Assembly (NCBI RefSeq): GCF_000220565.1
Contig: NZ_AFPM01000275.1
Location: 1 to 55,320 of the forward strand
DNA: 55,320 nucleotides
Source: Oceanicola sp. S124
GTDB lineage: Bacteria > Pseudomonadota > Alphaproteobacteria > Rhodobacterales > Rhodobacteraceae
Direction of reading: 5' to 3'
The position numbers were made by a program, and so were the translations under genes. This document shows, piece by piece, positions 1 through 8,714 of this stretch. The notes beneath the pieces are model-generated. The model was not told the DNA's origin. It did no database searches and was given only the letters and a program-made list of their open reading frames with translations. The stretch's first letter is position 1. Each line of letters begins with the position of its first letter.

Positions 1-249
1 CGGCTCCCGCACCTTGTCCATGCCGTATTTCGACGGGTTGGCGAGGCCCTTCAGGGTCTTGCCCGCGTCCTTCATGCCGGATTCGTTGGCCGCATCCTCC
101 ATGGCGCGGGAAAACTCGCGCGCCATGCCGCGGGCCTTGCCAACGAATTGCCCGAAAGAGCGGAACAGCCCCGGCAATTCCTTCGGCCCGACCACGATCA
201 AGGCCACGATCCCGACCAGCAGGATCTCGGTTCCGCCCATACCGAACAT
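1..249 (-). CDS. tatB: Twin-arginine translocase subunit TatB (partial; 3' end outside window)
   Basis: TatB is an inner-membrane Tat subunit that, with TatC, receives folded proteins bearing twin-arginine signals. About 83 residues are visible. The N-terminus ([20 protein letters not shown]) is one short membrane helix, followed by the conserved [14 protein letters not shown] hinge and amphipathic helix, then a charged region. The ATG at 249 lies 7 bases after the tatA stop, so the two genes are co-transcribed. The 3' end, and probably tatC, lie beyond base 1. The E in the membrane segment and the GP-x-ELP hinge favour TatB over a second TatA. Confidence 0.93.
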   Translation of the reverse strand, partial: MFGMGGTEILLVGIVALIVVGPKELPGLFRSFGQFVGKARGMAREFSRAMEDAANESGMKDAGKTLKGLANPSKYGMDKVREP

Positions 250-256
250 GGACGGA

Positions 257-472
257 TCAGACCTTGTCCTTGGTTTCTTCCGGCGTCACGTCACGCGCGC
301 TTTCGGACTTGTCGTCTTCCAGCTCGGCCGTGCTGTCGTTCACGCCTTTCTTGAAGGCGGTGATGCCCTTGCCGACTTCGCCCATCAGCGACGAGATCTT
401 GCCGCGCCCGAAAAGCACCAGCACGACGACAGCGATGAGCAGCAGGCCCATTGGGCCGATGTTGTTCAGCAT
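257..472 (-). CDS. tatA: Twin-arginine translocase subunit TatA
   Basis: TatA forms the size-variable pore of the Tat system for folded, often cofactor-containing proteins. The 71-residue product has one membrane helix at about residues 5-20 ([16 protein letters not shown]), the FGRGK hinge, an amphipathic helix ([17 protein letters not shown]) and an acidic tail, the usual TatA layout and length. A GGGGAGA ribosome site sits 8 bases before the ATG. A GGAGG/CCTCC stem (494-508) lies just upstream in the leader. TatB follows after 7 bases. Confidence 0.95.
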   Translation of the reverse strand: MLNNIGPMGLLLIAVVVLVLFGRGKISSLMGEVGKGITAFKKGVNDSTAELEDDKSESARDVTPEETKDKV

Positions 473-736
473 TTTTCAGCTCTCCCCTGATCCGGAGGTC
501 ATGCCTCCTTGGTCCCTGCGTATCTAATGACTCGCGAGGCGGGTTGAAAGAACCAATACACAGGGTGCCGGGATTTTTGACAGTACAGAGGTCTGCCCGC
601 CAGGGCCGCGGCAACGCCGGTTCGCCCGCGCGCGCCGATGCCCCGCCATGACGCCGGGCCCCGACCGAGGTCGCGCAAAGGGCGCCCGGCCAGCGATCCG
701 CCGGGGTTTCACGGCCGAAAACCGGCGAAACGGGGG

Positions 737-1819
737 CTAGCGGGCGGGAAAGACGAAACAGCGGTCGCGCCGGATCGACAGCCACAGCGGCTTGCCGGGA
801 CGCGGCAGGAAGACATTGGGCACCGTGGCGCGCAGGATCGAGCCATCGTGATCCATGCGGAATTCGACGAGGGACTCGTTGCCCATGAAACGGGCACGCT
901 GCACCACGCCGCGCGCCGGGGTGCCCTGTTGCGGCGTCGGCAAGGGGCCGCGCCCCTCGCGGTCGAAGTCGATGCCGATGTGCTGCGGGCGGATGACGAT
1001 CTCGACCTCGGCGCCGTCGGGCACGCCGGGGGCGAGGAACTGACCGAAGGGCGTTTCTGTCAGTGCACCCTGCACCCGCCCCCGGATCACGTTGATATCG
1101 CTGAAGAACGCCACCGCCGACTTGTCGCGGGGGGCGTTGTAGATATTGTAGGGCGCGCCCTGCTGCAGGATCTCTCCGCCGCGCATCAGGGCAATCTCGT
1201 CGGCCATGCGCATGGCCTCTTCCGGCTCATGGGTGACCAGCAACACCGCCGTGCCCTCATCCTTCAGCACATCCAGCGTCTGGTCGCGGATCTCGTCGCG
1301 CAGCCGGTTGTCGAGGCCGCTGAAGGGCTCGTCCATCAGCATCACCCGGGGGCGCGGCGCCAGGGCGCGGGCCAGGGCGACGCGCTGCTGCTCGCCGCCC
1401 GAGAGGTGATGCGGGTAGCTGTCGATATGGCGGGACATGTCAACCCGGGCCAGCAGCTCTTCGACGCGGGCGCGCTGCTGCGCCTTCGCACCGTCCAGCC
1501 CGAAGGCCACGTTCTCGGCCACCGTCAGATGCGGGAACAGCGCGAAGTCCTGGAACATCAGGCCGATGCGGCGCGCCTCGGGCGGAGTGAAGTGACGGTC
1601 GTCCGCCAGCACCTTTCCATCCACCAGGATGGCACCACTGTCCTGGGTCTCGACCCCCGCGATCATCCGCAGCGTGGTCGATTTGCCGCAGCCCGAAGGC
1701 CCCAGCAGGCAGGTCACCTGCCCCGGCTGCACCGAGAGGGAGACGTCGCGCACCACCGGCACCCCGCCGAAGGAGCGGCAGAGGTCGCGAATCTCAAGGC
1801 GCGGGATCTGGTCGGGCAC
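737..1819 (-). CDS. ABC transporter ATP-binding protein, Fe3+/spermidine-putrescine type
   Basis: Cytoplasmic ATPase of an import-type ABC transporter. Visible motifs are Walker A GPSGCGKST (about residues 40-48), Q-loop MFQDFALFPHLTVAENVAFG, signature LSGGEQQRVALARAL (about 139), Walker B VMLMDEPFSGLD (about 159) and H-loop LLVTHE. A TOBE-like domain fills the last third, as in FbpC/PotA proteins, and the length of about 360 residues fits. I chose the GTG at 1819 because AGGACGG lies 8 bases before it; a TTG at 1843 would add 8 residues but has no ribosome site. No permease or binding protein is adjacent, so the substrate is unknown; iron(III) is a guess from family resemblance. Confidence 0.85.
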   Translation of the reverse strand: MPDQIPRLEIRDLCRSFGGVPVVRDVSLSVQPGQVTCLLGPSGCGKSTTLRMIAGVETQDSGAILVDGKVLADDRHFTPPEARRIGLMFQDFALFPHLTVAENVAFGLDGAKAQQRARVEELLARVDMSRHIDSYPHHLSGGEQQRVALARALAPRPRVMLMDEPFSGLDNRLRDEIRDQTLDVLKDEGTAVLLVTHEPEEAMRMADEIALMRGGEILQQGAPYNIYNAPRDKSAVAFFSDINVIRGRVQGALTETPFGQFLAPGVPDGAEVEIVIRPQHIGIDFDREGRGPLPTPQQGTPARGVVQRARFMGNESLVEFRMDHDGSILRATVPNVFLPRPGKPLWLSIRRDRCFVFPAR

Positions 1820-1918
1820 TGGGGGAACCGTCCTGGCTTGCAAGCTCGGGCCGGGATAGCAGCCCCCCGTGGCCCGCGCAATCGCCGGGCCGCGGGAAGG
1901 GCCTCCCGGCCCCTCGCC

Positions 1919-2698
1919 TCAGAAGGTCGAGTTGAAGGCGCCACCGTCCAGCAGCACGTTCTGTCCGATCATGAAGGCCGCATGCTGCGAGCACATGAAG
2001 GCACAGGTCTGCCCGAAGGCCTCGGCGGTGCCGTAGCTGCGCGCCGGGATGCCGGCCATGCGCGCGGCGCGGGCCTCTTCCATGCTGATGCCCTGGGCCT
2101 TGACCACGCCACCGTCCAGCGAGGCCGCACGGTCGGTGTCATGGATGCCGGGCAGCAGGTTGTTGATCACCACGCCATCCGGCGCCACCTGGCGCGCGGT
2201 GCCGGCGACATAGCCGGTCAGCCCGGCGCGGGCCGAGTTCGACAGGCCAAGCTGGCCAATCGGGGATTTCACCGACTGCGAGGTGATGTTGACCACCCGG
2301 CCCCAGCCCTGGGCGATCATGCCCGGCAGCTGCGCCTTCATCAGCGCGATCGGGGTCAGCATGTTGGCATCCAGCGCCTTGATGAAATCCTCGCGCTGCC
2401 AGTCGGTCCACATACCCGGGGGCGGACCACCGGCGTTGGTCACCAGGATATCCACCTGGCCCGCAGCCTCGAGCACCGCGGCACGGCCCTCTTCGCTGAC
2501 GATATCGGCGGCAATCGCCGTCACCTCGACACCATAGCGGCTGCGGATCTCCTCGGCCGTCGCCTCCAGCGCCTCGGCCCCGCGGGCGTTCAGCACCAGG
2601 TCGACGCCCGCCTCGGCCAGCGCCAGGGCGCAACCGCGCCCCAGTCCCTTCGACGAGGCCGTCACCAGTGCGCGCTTGCCCTTGATTCCCAGATCCAT
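1919..2698 (-). CDS. SDR-like protein (BKR-like subgroup) lacking the catalytic Tyr/Lys
   Basis: Rossmann-fold protein of 259 residues resembling 3-oxoacyl-ACP reductase. The cofactor motif TASSKGLGRG (about residues 13-22) and NAGGPPPG are present. At the position of the SDR Y-x3-K motif the sequence reads GLSNSARAGLTGY, so Leu and Ala appear to stand where Tyr and Lys should be. That pattern is known in a BKR-like SDR subgroup of uncertain activity, so the product should not be assumed to be FabG. An AGGAGAG ribosome site precedes the ATG. It is transcribed away from the Hint gene; the ABC ATPase gene follows 99 bases after its stop. Confidence 0.82.
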   Translation of the reverse strand: MDLGIKGKRALVTASSKGLGRGCALALAEAGVDLVLNARGAEALEATAEEIRSRYGVEVTAIAADIVSEEGRAAVLEAAGQVDILVTNAGGPPPGMWTDWQREDFIKALDANMLTPIALMKAQLPGMIAQGWGRVVNITSQSVKSPIGQLGLSNSARAGLTGYVAGTARQVAPDGVVINNLLPGIHDTDRAASLDGGVVKAQGISMEEARAARMAGIPARSYGTAEAFGQTCAFMCSQHAAFMIGQNVLLDGGAFNSTF

Positions 2699-2842
2699 GC
2701 TTCTCTCTCCTGCCCTGCGGCGCCTCCGGCGGCGTCAACCATCCGGAAACTTTCCGCGAAATGATCCGTAACTTGCCCGTATGAAGCCACAATCGAGCTC
2801 TAGCTCTTCCAGCCGATACGGACGAGAGGTACCCTGCCCGCC

Positions 2843-3901
2843 ATGAGCCCGCTTTCCAGCCAGACCCCGGCGATGCCGGCCACCGCAATTCCGGTCTTTC
2901 TAGCCTCCGCCCTCGCCGTCGTCCATGGCGTCAACGAGGGGGACGCCCTCTCGTTCGCCGATGAGCTGGTGCCCGACGACATCTACTGGTTCTCGCCCCG
3001 CACTCCGCAGTCCCGGATGATGGTCGAGATGCATGGCTCGGGAGAGATGCGCGTCGCCGAGGGCTCGCCCGCCGGCGTGCCGGGCATGGCGCTGCACCTG
3101 GACAGCTGCCTGATCTTCATGTCGCCCGACGGCACCACGACCGAGATCCTTGTCCTGGTGGCTGTCGACGAAGAGGGCGACGTGGACGAAGTCTATGCCC
3201 TGCCGCTGGCGCCGCTGCTGCCGCGTCACGACTACCGGCTGGTCGGCATCGACCGCCAGTCGGCGCCGCGCAAGTTCGCTGAGGTGGGTTGTGTCTCGTT
3301 CACCCGGGGCACGATGATCACCATGGCCTCCGGCGCCCAGAAACCCATCGAGGCGCTGGAACCCGGTGACCGGGTGCTGACCCGCGACCACGGCGCGCAG
3401 GAGGTCCGCTGGATCGGCCAGATGACCCACCGGGCAACGGGCGAATTCGCCCCCATCGTGATCCGCGCCGGGGTGCTGTCGAATACCGACGACCTGGTGG
3501 TCAGCCCCGAACACCGGCTGTTCATCTACCAGCGCCAGGATGCGCTCGGCCTGGGCCGCAAGGAGGTGCTGGTACGCGCCCGCCACCTGGTCAACGGCGA
3601 CACGATCTATCGCCAGGACGGCGGCTTCGTGGATTACTTCCAGCTGCTCTTCGACCGGCACGAGATCATCTATGCCGAGGGCATCGCTGCCGAAACCCTG
3701 CTGCTGGACACCCGCACCATCGCCGCCCTGCCCCCCGAGATCGACCCCGAGCTGGGCCGCACCCTGGCCCGCGCCCTGCCCCAGCACCACCGAACCGCGC
3801 TGGCCTTCGAGGTCGCTCCGACCACGCTCGAGCGTCCCGATGCGCTGAAGCTGCTGCGCGAGGCGACCCGGGGGCAGCTTCCGCCCGACCGGCGGCATTG
3901 A
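2843..3901 (+). CDS. Hint-domain (hedgehog/intein-type) protein
   Basis: A 352-residue protein with a central Hint domain, the fold of inteins and hedgehog autoprocessing domains. The domain starts near Cys150 (VGCVSFTRGTMITMASG) and contains PIEALEPGDRVLTRDHG, VRWIGQ and a later VVSPEHRLFI block with the conserved His. The N-terminal 140 residues (with MVEMHGSGEMRVAEG) are unassigned. Such Hint_2 proteins are common in Rhodobacterales, often fused to calcium-binding or adhesin-like regions, but here there is none. Whether it self-cleaves is not known. A repeat-rich gap follows. Confidence 0.8.
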   Translation: MSPLSSQTPAMPATAIPVFLASALAVVHGVNEGDALSFADELVPDDIYWFSPRTPQSRMMVEMHGSGEMRVAEGSPAGVPGMALHLDSCLIFMSPDGTTTEILVLVAVDEEGDVDEVYALPLAPLLPRHDYRLVGIDRQSAPRKFAEVGCVSFTRGTMITMASGAQKPIEALEPGDRVLTRDHGAQEVRWIGQMTHRATGEFAPIVIRAGVLSNTDDLVVSPEHRLFIYQRQDALGLGRKEVLVRARHLVNGDTIYRQDGGFVDYFQLLFDRHEIIYAEGIAAETLLLDTRTIAALPPEIDPELGRTLARALPQHHRTALAFEVAPTTLERPDALKLLREATRGQLPPDRRH

Positions 3902-3910
3902 AACTCAACA

Positions 3911-4031
3911 GGGGATGGGGGCGCTGCCCCCGTCCGCCGGGGCGGACTCCCCCGCAGTATTTCCAGCCGTCGGATGAACAGGACATTGCCCCTGCATCCA
4001 TCCGACGGCTGAAAATACTGCCGCCGGAGGC
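3911..4031. repeat. Paired inverted gene-end repeat (two copies head to head)
   Basis: Two copies of one repeat face each other. The left arm 3955-3976 and right arm 3999-4020 match as reverse complements at 21 of 22 positions around a 22-base loop. Outside the arms are GC-rich blocks: GGGGGCGCTGCCCCC (about 3916-3930) on the left and GCCGCCGGAGGC on the right. The unit GGCTGAAAATACTGCCGCCG, running to 4031, recurs at 54575-54599 with one mismatch in 25. The arrangement fits a dispersed REP-like element of roseobacter-type genomes that sits after gene ends. It fills most of the 254-base gap before prfC. Confidence 0.75.
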
Positions 4032-4130
4032 TTCCGCCCCCTCCAGCCGCGCCGGGGCGGGCTGTTCCGGGCACTCCGGCGCCAGGTCCCGCCCCCCCTG
4101 CAGGCAGGCCGGCCCCCAGGCGGCGCGCGC

Positions 4131-4158
4131 TTGCCCTTTTCCCGATCCCTGATATATG
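4131..4158 (+). promoter_or_regulatory. Candidate prfC promoter
   Basis: TTGCCC (4131-4136), a 16-base spacer and TATATG (4153-4158) resemble an alphaproteobacterial housekeeping promoter. The -10 box overlaps the upstream ATG at 4156, so a transcript would begin near 4165, at the second in-frame ATG. This is inferred from sequence only. Confidence 0.45.
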
Positions 4159-4164
4159 CGCCCC

Positions 4165-5772
4165 ATGCTGGACACGCCCTCGAACCGCCCCGAATTGCCG
4201 CCCGAAATTGCCCGTCGCCGGACCTTCGCGATCATCTCGCACCCGGACGCCGGCAAGACGACCCTGACCGAAAAGTTCCTGCTTTACGGTGGCGCCATCC
4301 AGATGGCCGGACAGGTGCGCGCCAAGGGTGAGGCGCGGCGCACGCGGTCGGACTTCATGCAGATGGAAAAGGACCGGGGCATCTCGGTCTCGGCCTCGGC
4401 AATGTCCTTCGATTTCAAGACCTTCCGCTTCAATCTCGTCGACACGCCCGGCCACTCGGACTTTTCCGAAGACACCTACCGGACGCTGACGGCGGTCGAT
4501 GCGGCGGTGATGGTGATCGACGGCGCCAAGGGGGTGGAGAGCCAGACCCAGAAGCTGTTCGAGGTCTGCCGCCTGCGCGACCTGCCGATCCTGACCTTCT
4601 GCAACAAGATGGACCGCGAGAGCCGCGACACCTTCGACATCATCGACGAGATCCAGGAAAACCTGGCGATCGACGTCACTCCGGCCTCCTGGCCGATCGG
4701 CGTGGGTCGGGATTTCCTCGGCTGCTACGACATGCTGCACGACCGGCTGGAGCTGATGGACCGTGCCGACCGCAACAAGGTGGCCGAGTCGATCAAGATC
4801 GCGGGGCTGGACGATCCCAAGCTGGCCGACCACGTGCCCGCCGACCTGCTGGAGAAGCTGCGCGAAGAGGTCGAGATGGCCCGCGAGCTGCTGCCCGCCT
4901 TTGACCGCCAGGCGCTGCTGGAGGGCACGCTGACGCCGATCTGGTTCGGCTCGGCGATCAACTCCTTCGGGGTCAAGGAACTGATGGATGGCATCGGCCG
5001 CTACGGCCCCGAGCCGCAACCGACCGCTGCCGAGCCGCGCCAGATCGCGCCGGAAGAGACAAAGGTCTGCGGCTTTGTCTTCAAGGTGCAGGCCAACATG
5101 GACCCCAAGCACCGCGACCGCGTCGCCTTCGTGCGCATGTCCTCGGGGCATTTCAAGCGCGGCATGAAGCTGACCCATGTGCGCACCAAGAAGCCCATGG
5201 CGATCTCGAACCCGGTGCTCTTCCTCGCCTCGGACCGCGAGCTGGCCGAGGAGGCCTGGGCCGGCGACATCATCGGCATTCCGAACCACGGCCAGCTGCG
5301 CATCGGCGACACGCTGACCGAGGGCGAGGCGCTGCGCGTCACCGGCATCCCCTCTTTCGCGCCGGAGCTGCTGCAGGGCGTGCGGGCGGGTGATCCGATG
5401 AAGGCCAAGCACCTGGAAAAGGCGCTGATGCAATTTGCCGAGGAAGGCGCGGCCAAGGTCTTCAAGCCCTCCATCGGGTCGGGCTTCATCGTCGGCGTCG
5501 TCGGCGCGCTGCAGTTCGAGGTCCTCGGCAGCCGGATCGAGCTGGAATACGGCCTGCCGGTCCGCTTCGAGCCCAGCCAGTTCACCTCGGCCCGCTGGGT
5601 GCATGGTGACCGGCTGGCGGTGGACAAGTTCGTCAACGCCAACAAGCAGCACATCAGCTACGACCACGACGGCGACGTGGTCTACCTGACCCGCCTGCAA
5701 TGGGACATCGACCGGGTGGCGCGCGACTACCCCGAGATCACCCTCTCGGCGACGAAAGAGATGATGGTCTGA
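4165..5772 (+). CDS. prfC: Peptide chain release factor 3
   Basis: RF3 is a ribosome-dependent GTPase that recycles release factors RF1/RF2 after termination. GTPase motifs are clear: G1 SHPDAGKTTLTEK near the N-terminus, the RRTRSDFMQMEKDRGISV switch region, G3 DTPGHSDFSEDTYRTL and G4 NKMDRE. The C-terminus FEPSQFTSARWV is RF3-like. Length is 535 residues, or 538 from the ATG at 4156. I chose 4165 because a candidate -10 box covers the first ATG. It is a single-gene unit on the plus strand. Confidence 0.95.
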   Translation: MLDTPSNRPELPPEIARRRTFAIISHPDAGKTTLTEKFLLYGGAIQMAGQVRAKGEARRTRSDFMQMEKDRGISVSASAMSFDFKTFRFNLVDTPGHSDFSEDTYRTLTAVDAAVMVIDGAKGVESQTQKLFEVCRLRDLPILTFCNKMDRESRDTFDIIDEIQENLAIDVTPASWPIGVGRDFLGCYDMLHDRLELMDRADRNKVAESIKIAGLDDPKLADHVPADLLEKLREEVEMARELLPAFDRQALLEGTLTPIWFGSAINSFGVKELMDGIGRYGPEPQPTAAEPRQIAPEETKVCGFVFKVQANMDPKHRDRVAFVRMSSGHFKRGMKLTHVRTKKPMAISNPVLFLASDRELAEEAWAGDIIGIPNHGQLRIGDTLTEGEALRVTGIPSFAPELLQGVRAGDPMKAKHLEKALMQFAEEGAAKVFKPSIGSGFIVGVVGALQFEVLGSRIELEYGLPVRFEPSQFTSARWVHGDRLAVDKFVNANKQHISYDHDGDVVYLTRLQWDIDRVARDYPEITLSATKEMMV

Positions 5773-5810
5773 CCCTTGCCGGGTCTTCCCGGCCCGGGCA
5801 TTCTGCCGCC

Positions 5811-7562
5811 ATGAGCGAGACCTCGACATATGGCGGCTTCCACCGGATCGTGACCCAGATGGAGGGGCGTCTCGCGCCCCTTCACTATGGCCCCGGAGAG
5901 GCCCTGCCGCCCGAGGATCTGGACTTTGCCCCGCTGAAGTCAGAGCGGGTCACGCCGCTGGCCGAGAAGCCGACGCTGGCCTCTTCGACCTACCTGCAGA
6001 AATGGGGCGAGCTGTGCGAGGACTTCGCCGGGCAGCCCCTCCTGCTGGCCCTGCATGGCCTGCTGATCGCCAACCTGCGCCGTCGCAAGCAGCCGGTGCA
6101 GACGGCCCCCCTCTTCCTGAGGATGTGGCGAGAAGAGGCTGATTTCCTTCTGGAAAACCTGGATGCCCGCTGGAAGGTCTCGGCCCTGACCACCTTCGGG
6201 GACCATGGCGCGACAGAGGTGCAGCGCCGCCTTGGCCAGTCGCTGACCATGCTCTTCTCGATGATGAAGCTCTATGAGACCGAGCGGCTGCACTCCGGTG
6301 CGGAGCCCTGGCAGGCGCATCCCGAGAAGCAGCGCCGCCCGCGTCGCCTGGCGATGGCGATGGACGCCTATTCCATCCACTCCGGCGGACTGGACGTGAA
6401 CCTGCTGGGACGCCTCTGGGAGGAATCGCAGCGCGATGCGCTGATCCGCCCGCTGGCCCAGGACCTGCTGGTGCAGCTCGAGGGGGACGAGCGCAACGTC
6501 TTCCACCGGTTTGCCGCCATGCGCGAGGCCGCCGGCCCCGACCCCGAGCGCGAGGCGCGACGGTATCTCTCGGCCCGGCCCTTCCGGCGCGAGGACACCC
6601 GCGCCTCGACCTCGCGGCTGGACAAGCAGACCGACCCCGCGAAGATCCGCTGGGGCCTCGTCACCACCGCCGCCGCGCCGCTGCCCGAGCTTGCCCGCTT
6701 CGCCGCTTATCACCTCGAGCTGGGGGCGTCGCAGCTGGATCTCTACCTCGATGACCCGGACCCGCAGGCGCTGGCCTTCCTGGCGGGCGATCCGCGCCTC
6801 CGGGTCACCGCCTGCGATGCAGCCTACTGGCAGGCCGAGGGGATCGCACGCCCCGAGGATCACCGCCAGCGCCAGTGTCACAACGCGCAGCGCAGCTACG
6901 AGGCCTCGGGGCTGGATTTCCTCGGCCATGTCGACGTGGACGAGTTCCTGATGCCGCCTTGCCCGATGGAATGGCTGCTGGCCTTCCTGCCGCCCCGCCT
7001 CGCCGCGCTGCGCTTTCCTTCTGCCGAGCTGCTGGCCGGCAGCGACCGCCACTTCAAGCTGACCGCCGAGGCGGCGGGGCATGGCTCCTACGCGCTGCCC
7101 GCCGTCTACCCGACCTTCGGAGAGCACCTGAAGGGCGGGTTCATCAGTCACACCACCGGCAAGACCCTGGCCCGCACCGGGCTGCGCGACGTGAAGGTCA
7201 ACCTGCACCGGGTCAACAAGCGCGGCGCGCCGATCCAGAATGTGGCGGACGTTCTGGCAGGCTATGTCGGCCATGCCCATGTCGGCAGCTTCGAGGATTT
7301 CCGCGCCCGGATGGCCTTCCGCATGGCGCGGGGCAGCTACCGCAAGCACCCGGAGCGCTTCGGCCTGCATGACGTGCTGGAGGTCACCTTCGAGACCGAG
7401 GGCGACGCCGGGCTGGCCCGGCTGTTCGACGAGGTCTGCGCCGACAGCCCCGCGCTGCGCGCCCGCCTCGAGCGCCACGGGATGCTGTTCACCCGCGACC
7501 TCGACCTCGACGCGCGCTGCCGCCGGGTCTTCGGACGGCTGCCCGAAGAGATGCCGGCATGA
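5811..7562 (+). CDS. GT2-like glycosyltransferase with a large N-terminal domain
   Basis: The 583-residue protein ends in a glycosyltransferase family 2-like domain. From about residue 275 it reads RWGLVTTAAAPLPELARFAA, then HLELGASQLDLYLDDP and, near residue 373, the DXD-type metal and sugar-nucleotide motif HVDVDEFL. The N-terminal 270 residues are helical and charged and I do not recognise them. No membrane helix or signal peptide is seen. The next gene overlaps by ATGA and encodes a shorter paralogue of the C-terminal domain. The start at 5811 (MSETSTYGG) avoids overlap with prfC. Acceptor and sugar are unknown. Confidence 0.78.
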   Translation: MSETSTYGGFHRIVTQMEGRLAPLHYGPGEALPPEDLDFAPLKSERVTPLAEKPTLASSTYLQKWGELCEDFAGQPLLLALHGLLIANLRRRKQPVQTAPLFLRMWREEADFLLENLDARWKVSALTTFGDHGATEVQRRLGQSLTMLFSMMKLYETERLHSGAEPWQAHPEKQRRPRRLAMAMDAYSIHSGGLDVNLLGRLWEESQRDALIRPLAQDLLVQLEGDERNVFHRFAAMREAAGPDPEREARRYLSARPFRREDTRASTSRLDKQTDPAKIRWGLVTTAAAPLPELARFAAYHLELGASQLDLYLDDPDPQALAFLAGDPRLRVTACDAAYWQAEGIARPEDHRQRQCHNAQRSYEASGLDFLGHVDVDEFLMPPCPMEWLLAFLPPRLAALRFPSAELLAGSDRHFKLTAEAAGHGSYALPAVYPTFGEHLKGGFISHTTGKTLARTGLRDVKVNLHRVNKRGAPIQNVADVLAGYVGHAHVGSFEDFRARMAFRMARGSYRKHPERFGLHDVLEVTFETEGDAGLARLFDEVCADSPALRARLERHGMLFTRDLDLDARCRRVFGRLPEEMPA

Positions 7563-8533
7563 GCGGCAGCGCGTCCTGGGCCCTCGTCTCGACGATCAAG
7601 GCGCCGTTGACAGGGGTGCTCGACTTCGCCGCCTGGCACCTCGAGCTTGGGGCGAAGCGGCTGCACATCTACCTCGACGATCCCGAGGATCCGGCCTATC
7701 CGGTCCTGAAGGCCCACCCCCGCATCCGCGCGGTGCGCTGCGATGACGCCCACTGGCGCCGGGTCGCGCCGAAGGGCCGCCCCCAGACCCACCAACTGCG
7801 CCAGGTCGCCAATGCAAGCCATTGCTACAACAGGAAGAACAGCCACGACTGGCTGGGCCATATCGACGTGGACGAATTCCTGTTCCCCGAGGGCGACATG
7901 GGCCGGATCCTCGCGGCCCTGCCAGTGGACGTGACCTCGGCCCGGCTGCGTCCGATGGAGGTGCTGGCCCCCGGCGACACCCCCGACGGGGTCACCCGCT
8001 TCCGCGCCTTCGCCCTGCCCCTGGCACGGCGCCACGCCCAGACCGACCGCATCTACCCCGAGTTCGGGCGCTGGCTGAACGGCGGGATGCTGTCCCATGT
8101 GGCGGGCAAGCTGTTCCTGCGCGCCGGGCTGCCGCAGGTGCGGTTCCGCATCCACAAGGCACTGAGCGCGGGCACCGAACTGGCAGAAGCGACAGAGCTG
8201 GCGCAGGTGCCCCTTGGCCATCTGCACGCGCCGGACTGGGACAGCTGGCACCGGCACTACCGCTTCCGCCTGGCGCGGGGGGCCTACCGGGCCGAGCTGA
8301 AGCCGATGCGCCCGGCTTTCGAGGACAGCCTCAGCCTGCACGACCTGCTGTCGCGGCTGGAAGAGACAGAGGGCGAAGCCGGCCTGCGCCGCTTCTTCAC
8401 CGAGGTCTGCACCGACACCCCTGCCCTGCGCCGCGCCCTCGCCGCCGAGGGGCTGCTGCACGAGGTTCCCATGGACCTTGCACGCCTTCGCATGCAGCAT
8501 TTCCCCTCAGCGGCCTCCCCGAAGACGGCCTGA
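7559..8533 (+). CDS. GT2-like glycosyltransferase (paralogue of the preceding gene)
   Basis: A 324-residue stand-alone glycosyltransferase domain. It shares with the upstream protein the opening LVSTIKAPLTGVLDFAAWH, the block HLELGAKRLHIYLDDPEDP, the DXD motif HIDVDEFL (about residue 101) and the late HDLLSRLEETEGEAGLRRFF block. It overlaps the upstream gene by 4 bases (ATGA), so the two are translationally coupled and arose by duplication. A bacterial role in cell-surface glycan synthesis is likely, but the substrate cannot be read from the sequence. Confidence 0.8.
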   Translation: MSGSASWALVSTIKAPLTGVLDFAAWHLELGAKRLHIYLDDPEDPAYPVLKAHPRIRAVRCDDAHWRRVAPKGRPQTHQLRQVANASHCYNRKNSHDWLGHIDVDEFLFPEGDMGRILAALPVDVTSARLRPMEVLAPGDTPDGVTRFRAFALPLARRHAQTDRIYPEFGRWLNGGMLSHVAGKLFLRAGLPQVRFRIHKALSAGTELAEATELAQVPLGHLHAPDWDSWHRHYRFRLARGAYRAELKPMRPAFEDSLSLHDLLSRLEETEGEAGLRRFFTEVCTDTPALRRALAAEGLLHEVPMDLARLRMQHFPSAASPKTA

Positions 8534-8588
8534 TCCCGGGGGAAACCCTCTGTTTCCGGTCAGCTCAGGCCTCAACAGCCCACGCTGA

Positions 8589-8617
8589 TTGACCTTTTGA
8601 GCAATCTGAGCTATGTG
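8589..8617 (+). promoter_or_regulatory. Candidate promoter of the DEAD-box helicase gene
   Basis: TTGACC (8589-8594), 17 bases and TATGTG (8612-8617) form a plausible sigma-70 promoter. It would leave a leader of about 90 bases before the ATG at 8715. Confidence 0.5.
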
Positions 8618-8714
8618 CCGGGCACAGTCGCGCCTCTTCCGGGCGCAGCGGGTCCGACCGACCCGGGACGACAGACGCAGCGGGCCCGAGAGTGTCCGTA
8701 CAAAACGGATACAT

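Noticed and set aside
638-2764. 708-codon plus-strand frame over the ABC ATPase and SDR genes
   Set aside because: Same reason: composition is that of a shadow frame, and both minus-strand genes have clear motifs and ribosome sites.
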